Shown here piece after piece: positions 36,479 to 46,452 of a DNA stretch of 64,000 bases. The position numbers and the translations under genes were made by a program. Every line of letters begins with the position of its first letter. Position 1 is the first letter of the stretch. The notes below the pieces were generated by a model. That model did not search any database. It saw nothing but the letters and a program-made list of their open reading frames with translations, and was not told the DNA's origin. The stretch comes from Saccharothrix longispora (GTDB lineage Bacteria > Actinomycetota > Actinomycetes > Mycobacteriales > Pseudonocardiaceae): assembly GCF_030852425.1 (NCBI RefSeq), contig NZ_NSDM01000009.1, forward strand, positions 186,001 to 250,000. The letters are read 5' to 3'.

Positions 36479-37644
36479 AGGCGCTGTGCTGGGAAGGCGT
36501 CAACGACGTCCGGGTGCAGAACGTGCCCGACCCCGTCATCCAGAACGACGAGGACCTGATCCTGCGGGTGGGCCTGAGCACCGTGTGCGGCTCCGACCTG
36601 CACCTGCTCACCGGCCACATCCCCTTCATGGAGGCCGGCGACGTCATCGGCCACGAGTTCATGGGCGAGGTCGTCGAGGTCGGGCCGGGCGTCACCCGCC
36701 ACAAGGTGGGCGACCGCGTCGTCGTGGCCTCGTTCATCGGCTGCGGGCGCTGCTGGTACTGCCGCAACGAGCTGTGGTCGCTGTGCGACAACACCAACAC
36801 CAACCCCGGCATCACGCAGGCCCTGTGGGGCGCGGACCCGGGCGGCATCTTCGGCTACTCGCACGCGATGGGCGGCTTCAAGGGCAGCCACGCCGAGTAC
36901 GTGCGCGTGCCGTTCGCCGACCACACCGCCATCCCGATCCCACCCGCCGTGGACGACCTGAGCGCCGTGTTCGCCTCCGACTCCGCCCCGACCGGGTGGA
37001 TGGGCGCGGAACTCGGCGGCGTCGGCCCCGGCGACGTGGTGGCCGTGTGGGGCAGCGGCGCGGTCGGCCAGATGGCGGCCCGCTCGGCCCAGCTGCTCGG
37101 CGCGGAGCGCGTGGTCGTCATCGACCGCTTCGACTACCGGCTCACGCAGGCCGAACAGGCGTTCGGCGTCGAGACGCTCAACTACGGCGACACCGACGTC
37201 GGCGCGGCGCTGCGCGAGATGACCGGCGGTCGCGGCCCGGACGTGTGCATCGAGGCGGTGGGCTGCGAGGCGCACAGCTACGGCCCGCAGCACGCCTACG
37301 ACCAGGTCAAGAGCAAGCTGAAGCTGGAGACCGACCGGCCGATCGCGGTGCGCGAGGCGATCCACGCCTGCCGCAAGGGCGGCTCGGTGTTCGTGCTCGG
37401 CGTGTTCAGCGGCATCGTCGACAAGTTCCCGCTCGGCGCGATGATGAACAAGGGCCTCACCCTGCGCGGCGCGCAGCAGCACGGGCAGCGCTACATCCCG
37501 ATGCTGCTCGACCGGATCGCCTCGGGAGAGCTGAGCACCACCCACCTGGCGACGCACGTCATGCCGCTCGACGAGGGCGCACGCGGTTACCAACTGTTCA
37601 AGGACAAGGAAGACGACTGCCTGCGAGCCGTCTTCCGCCCGTGA
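36475..37644 (+). CDS. Zinc-dependent alcohol dehydrogenase family protein
   Basis: 389 aa. Catalytic zinc ligands are [13 protein letters not shown] with GHEFMGEV; structural zinc cysteines are [15 protein letters not shown]. The Rossmann loop reads [24 protein letters not shown]. An insertion ([25 protein letters not shown]) is characteristic of the glutathione-independent formaldehyde-dehydrogenase-like group, so aldehyde dismutation or formaldehyde oxidation is possible. GTG 36475 overlaps the preceding stop. The cytochrome oxidase gene follows after 8 bp. Confidence 0.9.
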   Translation: MKALCWEGVNDVRVQNVPDPVIQNDEDLILRVGLSTVCGSDLHLLTGHIPFMEAGDVIGHEFMGEVVEVGPGVTRHKVGDRVVVASFIGCGRCWYCRNELWSLCDNTNTNPGITQALWGADPGGIFGYSHAMGGFKGSHAEYVRVPFADHTAIPIPPAVDDLSAVFASDSAPTGWMGAELGGVGPGDVVAVWGSGAVGQMAARSAQLLGAERVVVIDRFDYRLTQAEQAFGVETLNYGDTDVGAALREMTGGRGPDVCIEAVGCEAHSYGPQHAYDQVKSKLKLETDRPIAVREAIHACRKGGSVFVLGVFSGIVDKFPLGAMMNKGLTLRGAQQHGQRYIPMLLDRIASGELSTTHLATHVMPLDEGARGYQLFKDKEDDCLRAVFRP

Positions 37645-37652
37645 GGGGCGAC

Positions 37653-39467
37653 ATGACCACGCTCAAGCCCGCACCCATGCCGATCGCGGACCAGACGCGT
37701 TCGCGGCTCAAGGGCTCCGCGCTGCTGCGGCTGTTCCGGACCACCGACCACAAGCTGATCGGGTTGATGTACCTGGTCACCTCGTTCGCGTTCTTCATGG
37801 TCGGCGGCCTGATGGCGCTGCTGATGCGCGGCGAGCTGGCCCGGCCGGGGATGCAGTTCCTCTCCAACGAGCAGTACAACCAGCTGTTCACCATGCACGG
37901 CACGGTGATGCTGCTGCTCTACGCGACCCCGATCGTGTTCGGTTTCGCCAACTTCATCCTGCCGCTCCAGATCGGCTCGCCCGACGTGGCGTTCCCGCGG
38001 CTCAACGCGTTCTCGTACTGGCTGTACCTGTTCGGCGGCCTGATCACGGTCAGCAGCTTCCTCACCCCGGCGGGCGCGCCGGACTTCGGCTGGACCGCCT
38101 ACACGCCGCTGTCCACCGCGATCCACAGCCCCGGCGTGGGCGCGGACCTGTGGATCTGCGGCCTGGCGGTCGGTGGCCTCGGCACGATCCTCGGCGCGGT
38201 CAACATGATCACCACCGTGGTCTGCCTGCGCGCGCCCGGCATGACGATGTTCCGGATGCCGATCTTCACCTGGAACATCCTCATCACCTCGATCCTGGTG
38301 CTGGTGGCGTTCCCGATCCTGACCGCCGCGCTGCTGGGCCTGCTGGCCGACCGGCACTTCGGCGCGCACGTGTTCGACCCCGCGAACGGCGGGGTGATCC
38401 TGTGGCAGCACCTGTTCTGGTTCTTCGGTCACCCGGAGGTGTACATCGTCGCGCTGCCGTTCTTCGGCATCGTGTCGGAGATCCTGCCGGTGTTCAGCCG
38501 GAAACCCCTGTTCGGCTACAAGGGACTGGTCTACGCCACGATCGCCATCGCGCTGTACTCGGTGATCGTGTGGGCGCACCACATGTACGCCACCGGCGCG
38601 GTGCTGCTGCTGTTCTTCTCGGCCAGCACGTTCATCATCGCGATCCCGACCGGCATCAAGTTCTTCAACTGGATCGGCACCATGTGGAAGGGGCAGCTGA
38701 CGTTCGAGTCACCGATGCTGTTCAGCGTCGGGTTCCTGGTGACGTTCCTGTTCGGCGGCCTGTCCGGCATCCTGCTCGCCTCGCCGCCGATCGACTTCCA
38801 CGTGCACGACACGTACTTCGTGGTGGCCCACTTCCACTACGTGCTGTTCGGCACGATCGTGTTCGCCACCTACGCGGGCATCTACTTCTGGTTCCCGAAG
38901 TTCACCGGGCGGATGCTGGACGAACCGCTGGGCAAGCTGCACTTCTGGCTGACCTTCCTCGGCTTCCACGGGACCTTCCTGGTCCACCACTGGCTGGGCA
39001 ACCAGGGCTTCCCGCGCCGCTACGCCGACTACCTGCCCAGCGACGAGTTCACCACGCTCAACACGATCTCCACGGTGGCGGCGTTCGTCCTCGGCGCGTC
39101 CACGCTGCCGTTCGTCTACAACGTGTTCCGCAGCCACCGGTTCGGCGAGATCGCGGGCGGGGACGACCCGTGGGGCTTCGGCAACTCGCTGGAGTGGGCG
39201 ACCACCTGCCCGCCGCCGCGGCACAACTTCACCGAGCTGCCGCCCATCCGCAGCGAGCGCCCCGCCTTCGAGCTGCACTACCCGCACATGGTCGAGCGGA
39301 TGCGCGACGAGTCGCACTACTCGTTGACCAAGCGCGGGGGTCACGCGGGCGTCGACCCCACCACCGAGAAGTACCTGGCGTCGACCGACCGCGACACGAA
39401 GATCACCGACCGGGACGACAAGCGCGACGTGAAGCTCGACGACGACAAGGGCGGTGGCGACTCGTGA
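37653..39467 (+). CDS. ctaD: Cytochrome c oxidase subunit I (orphan copy)
   Basis: 604 aa, twelve transmembrane segments. Heme ligand and copper motifs are present: [15 protein letters not shown] (heme a His), [14 protein letters not shown] (CuB His and the cross-linked Tyr), AHHMYATG (CuB His pair), and [12 protein letters not shown] (heme a3 and a His). It reduces oxygen in the plasma membrane. Subunits II-IV are absent here, so it either replaces the main subunit I under stress or works with subunits encoded elsewhere. The C-terminal ~70 residues are charged. It ends an operon with a dehydrogenase and two small proteins. Confidence 0.95.
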   Translation: MTTLKPAPMPIADQTRSRLKGSALLRLFRTTDHKLIGLMYLVTSFAFFMVGGLMALLMRGELARPGMQFLSNEQYNQLFTMHGTVMLLLYATPIVFGFANFILPLQIGSPDVAFPRLNAFSYWLYLFGGLITVSSFLTPAGAPDFGWTAYTPLSTAIHSPGVGADLWICGLAVGGLGTILGAVNMITTVVCLRAPGMTMFRMPIFTWNILITSILVLVAFPILTAALLGLLADRHFGAHVFDPANGGVILWQHLFWFFGHPEVYIVALPFFGIVSEILPVFSRKPLFGYKGLVYATIAIALYSVIVWAHHMYATGAVLLLFFSASTFIIAIPTGIKFFNWIGTMWKGQLTFESPMLFSVGFLVTFLFGGLSGILLASPPIDFHVHDTYFVVAHFHYVLFGTIVFATYAGIYFWFPKFTGRMLDEPLGKLHFWLTFLGFHGTFLVHHWLGNQGFPRRYADYLPSDEFTTLNTISTVAAFVLGASTLPFVYNVFRSHRFGEIAGGDDPWGFGNSLEWATTCPPPRHNFTELPPIRSERPAFELHYPHMVERMRDESHYSLTKRGGHAGVDPTTEKYLASTDRDTKITDRDDKRDVKLDDDKGGGDS

Positions 39468-39504
39468 CCGGGTTCGGCCCCGGCGGAGTGGGTACACCGT
39501 CGTC

Positions 39505-39963
39505 ATGAGTTCGGAGGATCTGACGGGCTACGCACCGTCGCAGGACACGAGCGAGGCCGAGAGCGACCCGGCGGCGCTGAACGCGGCCGAGGACCTCGAC
39601 GAGGACCGGATCAGGAAGGACCCGCTGGAGGCGGGGATGGACCCGCCGGAGAACTGGTCGGGCGTGACCAAGTACGGCATGACGCCGTACGAGGAGTCCC
39701 ACCCCAGGCCCCTCGCCGACCGGCTCGCCGAGGAGCAGCCCGACGTGACGGCGGACCGGCCCGCGGGCGAGCCGGTCGACCAGGCCGACGAGGACGTGGT
39801 GAGCCTCGACGACGAGGCGGTGTCGCAGGACGGCGACGACGCCACCCTGGAGCGGCTCGACCAGCCGGAAGAGCTGGTCAGGGCCGATCCGGACACCCTG
39901 TCGCGGGAGGACCGGATCCGGGCCGAGGCCGTGGGCCGCGGTCAGGCGTCCGACGACTACTGA
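39505..39963 (+). CDS. DUF5709-like acidic protein
   Basis: 152 aa, about one third Asp and Glu, no membrane segment. The block DRIRKDPLEAGMDPPENW followed by PLADRLAEEQPDV matches what I recall of the DUF5709 family of actinobacteria. ATG 39505 has no Shine-Dalgarno sequence; TACACC 6 nt upstream may be a -10 box of a leaderless transcript. It lies 37 bp after ctaD and before a strong terminator, so it may share the operon. Function unknown. Confidence 0.7.
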   Translation: MSSEDLTGYAPSQDTSEAESDPAALNAAEDLDEDRIRKDPLEAGMDPPENWSGVTKYGMTPYEESHPRPLADRLAEEQPDVTADRPAGEPVDQADEDVVSLDDEAVSQDGDDATLERLDQPEELVRADPDTLSREDRIRAEAVGRGQASDDY

Positions 39964-39972
39964 GCCGTACCC

Positions 39973-40039
39973 CGGGCGTGCCCGACCCCGCGCCGCCGTG
40001 ACCCCACCGGGCGCGGCGGCGCGGGGTCGGGCACGCCCG
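39973..40039 (+). terminator. Strong terminator after the DUF5709-like gene
   Basis: A perfect 25-bp stem (39973-39997 pairing with 40015-40039) with a 17-base loop starts 9 bp after the stop codon. It is the longest perfect stem noted in the window and closes the 35.9-40.0 kb transcription unit. Confidence 0.85.
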
Positions 40040-40138
40040 CGTCGCGAGGCCGAACCCGGCGTCCGCGACGACGGCGACACGGCCCGGTGCTCCCGCTAAC
40101 GTGATCGCGGATCGCGTACGGCGGGAGACCGGAGCAGC

Positions 40139-41968
40139 GTGGGGAACTCGGGAAGAGCGCACAGGGTGGTCGTCGTCGGCGCGGGCCTGGGGGGCGTGGC
40201 CACCGCCATCCGCCTGCTGCGGTTCGCCCGGGAACCGCTGGAGGTGGTGCTGCTCGAACGGCGCCCCGACTACCGCAACGCCGGGGTGGCCTACCACCGC
40301 GCGGGCAACCACTGGCACCACGTCTTCAACATCCAGGCGGGCCGCATGTCCGCCTTCCGCGAGGACGTCGACGACTTCGTCGACTGGGCCAACCACGAGG
40401 CCGACCGGACCGGGTGGCCAGACGAGTGGCGCGGGTTCGCCTTCACCGAGTCGGGGCCCGCGCCCCGGCGGATCTACCACGACTACCTCGACAACCGCCT
40501 GGCCGAGGCCGCCCGCGAGGCCGCCGCCGGCGTGGTCCTGGTGGAGGCGGACGGCGAGGCCGTCGACCTGGAGGTCCGGGACGGCCGCGTGGACGTCGTG
40601 CTCGGCGGCGCGTCCCGCGAGGTGCTGACCGCCGACCACGTCGTCCTCGCGACCGGGCTGGAGGTGCGCTTCCCGGCGTTCGCGGCCGACGTCGCGGACC
40701 ACCCCGCGTTCGTGCGGCACCCGTACTCGGAAGCCGGGCTCGCCCGCGTCCTCGACGTGGCGCCCGACGACGACGTGGTCATCGTCGGCTCGCTGCTCAC
40801 CGCCTACGACTTCGCCGACCTCCTGCTGCGCCGCGGTCACGCCGGGCGCGTGCACCTGGTCTCGCGGTCCGGCCTGATGCTGCGGACCTACCCGCCGGAC
40901 CACCGCCACCACGTCCTGGCCCTGCCGCCGCCCCGCCTCCTCGACCACCCGTACGAGGGACGCGAGGACTTCGTCCGGCGCCTGCGGGCGGAGTGGGAGA
41001 AGGCGTGCGACGCGGTCGTCCGCCGGCACCCCGACGTGCCCAGGGAGGTGGTGTCCGAACGGGTCGCGAAGTCCTGGGAGCCCTACCTGCCCGAGGTCGT
41101 CGCCCGCGTGCCGCCCGACGACCTGCGCGCCCTGCTCACCGCCCACAGCAGCCTGCTGGCCGTGCTGCGGGTGGGCGCGGTGCCGTACACGACCAGGCTG
41201 GTCGAGGAGGCGGTGCTCGCGGGCGACCGGCTCTCGCTCACCGTGGGGGCGGTCGAGCGCGTCGAGCCCACCGGTGACGGCGCGCTGGCGGTGTCCGTCT
41301 CGGGGGCGGACGGGACGCGCACCATCGAGGCGCGCCTGGTGATCTGCAACTTCGGGCGGGAGTCCGACTACCTGCGCGCGGAGTCGCCGCTCTGGGCGTC
41401 CCTGCTGCGCAAGGGCCTGGCCACCGCGCACCGGCACACCGGCCGGGGCGTCGAGGTCGACGCGGCGGGCGGGCTGCTGACCCCGGCGGGCTCACCCGCC
41501 GGACCGGTCACCGTCGTGGGCAGCCCGCGCGAGGGCGACGAGATCGTGCGCCACGGGCGGACCGGCGCGTTCACCTTCAACCTCGCCGCGATCAAGAACC
41601 ACTCGGTGTCCGCCGCCGCCACCGTGCTCCAGCGGCTCGAACACCGCTACGACGAACGCGCGGACGACGTGGTCGAGGCGTTGACCACCACCTCGGACCC
41701 GGCCGTGGACGGCGTGTTCTCCCGTGCGGTGTCGTTCGACGTCCGGCGGATGGCGGCCCGCCGCCGCGCCGACCGCGAAGCCCTCGCCGAGCGGCTCGAC
41801 GACAGCCTCGGGGCCATCCGGGACGCCCTGGGCGCCCCGGTCGACGACAGCGCCTTGCGATTCGCGGTCAACACCACCGCGACGGAGATGCTCAAGGACC
41901 TGTCCGTCACACCGCGTGACCTCCGGGCCCTCCTCGGACTCGACGACGCGGTGGGCCCGACCGGGTGA
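40139..41968 (+). CDS. FAD/NAD(P)-binding oxidoreductase (NAD_binding_9 type)
   Basis: 609 aa. The N-terminal VVVVGAGLGGVATAIRLLRF is a dinucleotide-binding loop, followed by VAYHRAGNHWHHVFNIQAGRMSAFREDVDDFVDW, the signature of the FAD-NAD(P)-binding family, and a second Rossmann-type stretch VVIVGSLLTAYDFADLLLRRG. The last ~100 residues (EALTTTSDPAVDGVF...) are an unusual helical tail. GTG 40139 has GGAG upstream. Related proteins sit in siderophore or amine hydroxylation pathways. The PEP-utilising gene follows on the same strand after 150 bp. Substrate unknown. Confidence 0.8.
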   Translation: MGNSGRAHRVVVVGAGLGGVATAIRLLRFAREPLEVVLLERRPDYRNAGVAYHRAGNHWHHVFNIQAGRMSAFREDVDDFVDWANHEADRTGWPDEWRGFAFTESGPAPRRIYHDYLDNRLAEAAREAAAGVVLVEADGEAVDLEVRDGRVDVVLGGASREVLTADHVVLATGLEVRFPAFAADVADHPAFVRHPYSEAGLARVLDVAPDDDVVIVGSLLTAYDFADLLLRRGHAGRVHLVSRSGLMLRTYPPDHRHHVLALPPPRLLDHPYEGREDFVRRLRAEWEKACDAVVRRHPDVPREVVSERVAKSWEPYLPEVVARVPPDDLRALLTAHSSLLAVLRVGAVPYTTRLVEEAVLAGDRLSLTVGAVERVEPTGDGALAVSVSGADGTRTIEARLVICNFGRESDYLRAESPLWASLLRKGLATAHRHTGRGVEVDAAGGLLTPAGSPAGPVTVVGSPREGDEIVRHGRTGAFTFNLAAIKNHSVSAAATVLQRLEHRYDERADDVVEALTTTSDPAVDGVFSRAVSFDVRRMAARRRADREALAERLDDSLGAIRDALGAPVDDSALRFAVNTTATEMLKDLSVTPRDLRALLGLDDAVGPTG

Positions 41969-42118
41969 CCCGACCGGGCCCGGCGCAAGGGGGGAGATGA
42001 TCGGCGGATCGGGCGGCTGCCACGCTCGTGGGGTGGCGGTGGCCGAGCGGAGTCAGGTGTCGACGCTCCGTGATGGGCGTCGGTCCTCCGCGCACCGACC
42101 GGAGCCGTGGGAGGACAT

Positions 42119-43393
42119 GTGGGGCCTCGCGAGATCTCAGGGGTTGTGCTGGTCGACGTGCCGGTGCCGAGCGTCCGGGGCACGTGCAACCGCACCGGCG
42201 AGCCCGTCGAGGGATCGGTGCTGGTGGTCGAGTCGCTCGTCCCGGGGATGTACGAGGCCCTGGTGGCGTCGTCGGCCGTGATCTGCGCGAAGGGCGGGAA
42301 GACGGGCCACATGCAGTCGCTGTGCCGCCTGCGCGGCATCCCCGTCATGCGGGTCGACGCCGCCGAGCTGGACGACCTCGTCGGCGAGGTCACCGTCCGG
42401 CTGGACCGCCAGTCGGTCGTGCTCGGCGGCGCCGTGCCGCGGGCCAGGGCGGCGGAGTCCCCGGTCACCGTGCCGGCCGACCTCGGCTCGATCTGCGCGG
42501 TCATCGCCGCCACCTCGGACGTCCGGTCGGTCAACGCCCTCGACCAGCGCGTGGAGGGCCTGGACACCTTCTTCATCCGCGAGGAGTTCCTGTGCCTGAC
42601 GGCGGGCCTGAGCCCGCTCGACTCGCTGCGGGCGGGCCCCGAGCGGGCCGAGCGCTACGGCGCGGCCCTCGGCGCCGAGCTGTGCGCGATCGCCGGGCAG
42701 CTGCTGCCGGGGCAGCGCCTCGTCATGCGGCTGCTGGACCTCCGGTCCGACGACGCCGCCCACATCACGCGCGACGTGGGCGTGGACCGGGAGCCCAACC
42801 CGGAGCTCGGCCTGCACGGCGCCCGGTGGCTGCTCGACGAGGAGCACTACCCGCGCGCCTTCCGGGCCCTGCGCGCGCACGTCCGGGAACACCTGGGCGC
42901 CGCCGCCGGGCAGGTGGACTTCGCCGTGCCGTTCATCAACGACCAGGACGAGTACCTGCTGCTGCGGCAGCGGCTCGACCTGCCGGAGGACCTGCCCCTC
43001 GCGGTGTTCGTCGAGACGCCGGCAGCCGTGCACGCCGCCGGCGCGTTCTGCGCGGCGGGCGCGAGCGAGCTGTTCGTCGGCACGAAGGACCTGACCCAGT
43101 TCTACCTCGCGGCGGACCGGGGCAACCACCTGGTGGCGTCCTCCTACCGGATGCGCCACCCGGCCGTCCTCGCTGCGCTGCGGCACGTGGTCGACGCGGG
43201 CCGCGCCGCGAGGACGCCGGTGCACGTGTTCGCGCTGGCCGTCGACCTCGACCACTACGTGCGACGCCTGCCGGCGGACGGCTTCATGATGTGCGCGGCC
43301 GAACTGCGGCAGCTCGCCCGCCGGTCCGCCCCGCCCACCGCCCACCGCCCGCTCGACACCGGACCGCAGAGCGTCATCGGGGCGTGGAACTGA
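42119..43393 (+). CDS. PEP-utilising enzyme with mobile and TIM-barrel domains only
   Basis: About 424 aa. Residues ~25-100 are the swivelling domain with the phospho-histidine motif in GGKTGHMQSLCRLRGIPVM. The rest is the PEP-binding barrel: LRSDDA, NPELGLHGARWLL and GTKDLTQFYLAADRGN, which correspond to the PtsI/PpsA C-terminal signatures. The N-terminal HPr-binding or ATP-grasp domain of those enzymes is missing, so the phosphoryl acceptor must be another protein or a small molecule. GTG 42119 follows GGGAGGA; GTG 42107 is an alternative. Its 3' end overlaps the convergent pectate lyase gene by 20 bp. Confidence 0.8.
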   Translation: MGPREISGVVLVDVPVPSVRGTCNRTGEPVEGSVLVVESLVPGMYEALVASSAVICAKGGKTGHMQSLCRLRGIPVMRVDAAELDDLVGEVTVRLDRQSVVLGGAVPRARAAESPVTVPADLGSICAVIAATSDVRSVNALDQRVEGLDTFFIREEFLCLTAGLSPLDSLRAGPERAERYGAALGAELCAIAGQLLPGQRLVMRLLDLRSDDAAHITRDVGVDREPNPELGLHGARWLLDEEHYPRAFRALRAHVREHLGAAAGQVDFAVPFINDQDEYLLLRQRLDLPEDLPLAVFVETPAAVHAAGAFCAAGASELFVGTKDLTQFYLAADRGNHLVASSYRMRHPAVLAALRHVVDAGRAARTPVHVFALAVDLDHYVRRLPADGFMMCAAELRQLARRSAPPTAHRPLDTGPQSVIGAWN

Positions 43394-44381
43394 GCCCCGC
43401 TCGGATGCGCCCGACGCCCGCGCCCGCCGTGACCAGACCGGGCACGGCGGAGGCGGGGTCGGGCGCGTACGCGTAGTAGGTGCGGGGTTCGACCACGGTG
43501 CCCAGGGTCTGCGGCGTGCCGGAACCGACGTAGGCGTTGCCGCGCTCGACCACGCGCCCCGGGCCGCTCTTGTCGTAGCCGGACAGGATCGGGTGGGCGA
43601 CGTTCTCGAAGTAGTTGTTCTCCACCAGGACGCCCGCGTCCTCCGTGGACGCCACGCCGTACAGCGCGTTGCCGCGGTAGTAGTTGTTGTAGACGTGCAC
43701 GGGTTCGCCGAACCGCACGCGCGGGTGGCGCTGGTCGGTGCGGTCGAAGAAGTTGTGGTGGTAGGTGACGCGCAGCTTGCCCCGGTCGGCGGTGTAGCTG
43801 TCCGAGTGGCCGAGCAGCGCGGCCTTGCTGTGGTCGTGGAAGTGGTTCCACGACACGGTGACGTAGTCGGACTCCCGCTTGACGTCCAGCAGGCCGTCGT
43901 AGCCGTCGGACAGGTCGCAGTGGTCGATCCACACGTGGTGGGCCTTGTTGGTGACGCTGATCGAATCGTCCGAGGCGCCGGTGAACCGCAGGTTGCGGAT
44001 GATCACGTTGTTGCCCGGTCGGGTGGTGGAGCCCAGTTGCAGGCCGCCGCCGGTGATCCCGGAGGTGGAACCGACGCCGATGATGGTCTTGTTCGCCACC
44101 ACGGTGATCATGTCGTCCACGTCGAGCAGCCCGGACACCGTGATCACGTAGGGTTCCTTGCGGCCCGCGTAGTCGGCCAGCGCGTCGCCGCTGGTGACGG
44201 TGACGGCCTGGCCGGCCGCGCCGCCCGTGGTGCCGTTCTGCCCCAGGGCGTCGACCGAGGCGAACCCGTCGGCCGCGGCGAGCGCGGAGGGGTGCGCGGC
44301 CCAGGCGGTGCGGGGGAGTGCCGCCGCCGCGGCGGCGAGTGCGGAGCCGGCGAGCAGGCGCCGGCGGTTCAGCGGGCTCAT
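43374..44381 (-). CDS. Secreted pectate lyase family 1, third of three (Tat signal)
   Basis: 335 aa. The N-terminus SPLNRRRLLAG with hydrophobic stretch and AWAA is a Tat signal. The right-handed beta-helix carries HHVWIDHCDLSDG.DGLLDVKRESDYVTVSWNHF, with the calcium-binding aspartates, and NPRVRFGE-like RHPRVRFGEPVHVYNNYY, which contains the catalytic arginine. It cleaves polygalacturonate by beta-elimination outside the cell. It ends the three-gene lyase operon; 12 bp separate it from the preceding gene. Confidence 0.93.
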   Translation of the reverse strand: MSPLNRRRLLAGSALAAAAAALPRTAWAAHPSALAAADGFASVDALGQNGTTGGAAGQAVTVTSGDALADYAGRKEPYVITVSGLLDVDDMITVVANKTIIGVGSTSGITGGGLQLGSTTRPGNNVIIRNLRFTGASDDSISVTNKAHHVWIDHCDLSDGYDGLLDVKRESDYVTVSWNHFHDHSKAALLGHSDSYTADRGKLRVTYHHNFFDRTDQRHPRVRFGEPVHVYNNYYRGNALYGVASTEDAGVLVENNYFENVAHPILSGYDKSGPGRVVERGNAYVGSGTPQTLGTVVEPRTYYAYAPDPASAVPGLVTAGAGVGRIRAGLSSTPR

Positions 44382-44393
44382 GGTCGCCCCTCC

Positions 44394-45374
44394 TCAGATC
44401 CGGCCCACGCCGACACCGGCGGGCACCGTGGTCGGCAGGTTCGCGGGGTTGTCGGGTGTGTACGAGTAGTAGGTGCGGGGCTCCACGACGGTGCCCGCGG
44501 TCTGCGGCGCGCCGGAGTTCGAGTAGACGTTGTCGCGCTCCACCACGCGACCGGGACCGCTCTCGTCGTAGCCCACGTAGATCGGGTGCGGCACGTTCCG
44601 GAAGTGGTTCGCCTCGACCAGCACGCCCGCGTTCTCCGTCGAGGCCACGCCGTAGAGCGCGTTGTCCCGGAAGTAGTTGTTGTAGACGTGGATCGGCTCG
44701 CCGAAGCGCACGCGTGGGTGGCGCTGCGCGGTGCGGTCGAAGTAGTTGTGGTGGAACGTGGTGCGCAGCCTGCCGGTGTCCGGGCCCGCGTTGGAGTCGG
44801 AGTGGCCGAGCAGCGCGGTCTTGCTGTGGTCGTGGAAGTGGCACCACGACACGGTGATCAGGTCCGCCCCGCGCACGATGTCGATCAGGCCGTCCGCTCC
44901 GCCGCTGAGGTCGCAGTGGTCGATCCAGATGTGGTGCGAGGACTGCTGGATGCTGATCGCGTCGTCGTCCGCGCCGGTGAACCGCAGGTTGCGGATGATC
45001 ACGTTCTGCCGGCGGTACATGTCGAGGCCGCCGCCCCGGATCTCCGCGCCGGGCAGGCCGATGACGGTCTTGTTCGACCGCAGGGCCTGCTTGCTGCCGA
45101 ACCGCATGATCCCGTCGACCTGGATCACGTAGGGCTCGTTGCGGTCGCAGTAGTCCAGGAACGCCTCGGTGTCGCGCACCGTCACGACGGGACCGCCGGC
45201 GCCGCCGGTGGTCCCGTCCTGGCCGAGCAGGTTCGTGCCCGCGAAGCCGTCGGCGGTGGCGAACGGCGCGGCCCAGACGGGGTTCGTGGTCGCCGGAGCG
45301 GTGCGCGCGGCGGCGGCGGTCAGGGCGGTGGCGGCGGCTCCCGCGAGGAGGCCGCGCCTGCTGATGGGGCTCAT
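44394..45374 (-). CDS. Secreted pectate lyase family 1, second of three (Tat signal)
   Basis: 326 aa. SPISRRGLLAG is a clear twin-arginine signal. The lyase core is HHIWIDHCDLSGGADGLIDI, LITVSWCHFHDHSKTALLGHSD and RHPRVRFGEPIHVYNNYF, with all catalytic residues kept. ATG 45374 overlaps the stop of the upstream lyase by 4 bp. It is more like the third copy than the first in signal type and in the ADGFAGTNLLGQDGTTGG start of the mature part, which all three share. Confidence 0.93.
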   Translation of the reverse strand: MSPISRRGLLAGAAATALTAAAARTAPATTNPVWAAPFATADGFAGTNLLGQDGTTGGAGGPVVTVRDTEAFLDYCDRNEPYVIQVDGIMRFGSKQALRSNKTVIGLPGAEIRGGGLDMYRRQNVIIRNLRFTGADDDAISIQQSSHHIWIDHCDLSGGADGLIDIVRGADLITVSWCHFHDHSKTALLGHSDSNAGPDTGRLRTTFHHNYFDRTAQRHPRVRFGEPIHVYNNYFRDNALYGVASTENAGVLVEANHFRNVPHPIYVGYDESGPGRVVERDNVYSNSGAPQTAGTVVEPRTYYSYTPDNPANLPTTVPAGVGVGRI

Positions 45375-46396
45375 GCCCGTCCCTCTCGGATCGTGCCGAC
45401 ACCCGCGCCGGCGGGCACGACGGTGGGCACCTCGGCGGCGCGGTGCGGGGTGTAGGGGTAGTACGTGCGGGGCTCCACGACGGTGCCGCGGGTCTCGATC
45501 GCGTGGTTGCAGTCCACGAGGATGTTGTCGCGCTGCACCATGCGGCCCAGGTCGCCGCTGAAGTCCACCCGGCCCGGGTTGTTGACGCTGTGGAAGTAGT
45601 TGCCCTCCAGCACCACGCCCGCGTTCATCGCCGAGGCCACGCCGTAGCTGTTGTCGCGGTAGTAGTTGTTGTAGACGTGCACCGACTCGCCGAACCGGAC
45701 GCGCGGGTTGCGCTGGTCGGACCCGTCGAAGTAGTTGTGGTGGTACGTCACCCGCAACCGGCCGACGTCCTGCGCCGCGTTGTCGTCGTCGTGACCGAGC
45801 AGGAGCGTTTTGTCGTGATCGTGGAACCTGTTCCAGGAGACCGTCACGAAATCGGAACCGCGCTTGATGTCGACCGCGCCGTCGTCGCCGTTCGAGAAGT
45901 CGTTGTGGTCGATCCAGATGTGGTGGCTGAACATCTGCACGTTGATCAGGTCGTCGGTCGCGCCGGTGATCGACAGGTTGCGGATGATGATGTTGTGCAC
46001 CGCGTTCGCGGGCGGGGCGGTCACGTCGTCGTCGACCGGCAGGCCGATGTTCAGGCCGCCGCCGGAGAGCCGGGCGTCGCTGCCCAGACCGATGATCGTC
46101 TTGTCCGAGGCGACCGGGTGCATGCCGTCGGTAGTGCCGGTCGGTAATGTGATCGTGCCTCTGACCTGCACCGTCAGTGGCTCGGGGCGGGCGATGTAGT
46201 CGAGGAACTGCGCCGTGGTGGTCGCCGTGACGGTCGCGCCGCCCGCGCCGCCGGTGGTGCCGTTCTGGCCCAGGGCGTTGACGGAGGCGAACCCGTCCGC
46301 GGGGCCCGCGGCGAGCGCGGGCGCGGGGGCGACGACGGTCGCGCCGAGGACGGCGAGGACGGGCAGGGCGCGCTTCAACGTCGGTGTCGTGCGCAT
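45371..46396 (-). CDS. Secreted pectate lyase family 1, first of three (Sec signal)
   Basis: 341 aa. Unlike its two downstream paralogues it has a Sec-type signal (TLKRALPVLAVLGATVVAPAPALAAG). The core has HHIWIDHNDFSNGDDGAVDIKRGSDFVTVSWNRFHDHDKTLLLGH and RNPRVRFGESVHVYNNYY. An insertion LPTGTTDGM lies in the N-terminal third. ATG 46396 has AAGGA upstream. A good promoter (TTGACA-N17-TACGGT) and two kinds of operator precede it. Confidence 0.93.
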   Translation of the reverse strand: MRTTPTLKRALPVLAVLGATVVAPAPALAAGPADGFASVNALGQNGTTGGAGGATVTATTTAQFLDYIARPEPLTVQVRGTITLPTGTTDGMHPVASDKTIIGLGSDARLSGGGLNIGLPVDDDVTAPPANAVHNIIIRNLSITGATDDLINVQMFSHHIWIDHNDFSNGDDGAVDIKRGSDFVTVSWNRFHDHDKTLLLGHDDDNAAQDVGRLRVTYHHNYFDGSDQRNPRVRFGESVHVYNNYYRDNSYGVASAMNAGVVLEGNYFHSVNNPGRVDFSGDLGRMVQRDNILVDCNHAIETRGTVVEPRTYYPYTPHRAAEVPTVVPAGAGVGTIREGRA

Positions 46397-46452
46397 GGTG
46401 GTCCTTTGTCGAAAGGAATTCAGGGGGCCGGTAAAAGGCCTTTCCCCATCGC

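Noticed and set aside
39973..40039. The 25-bp perfect inverted repeat as the end of a mobile element or as a non-coding RNA gene
   Set aside because: It is a single hairpin directly after a stop codon, with no transposase or target duplication nearby; a terminator explains it.
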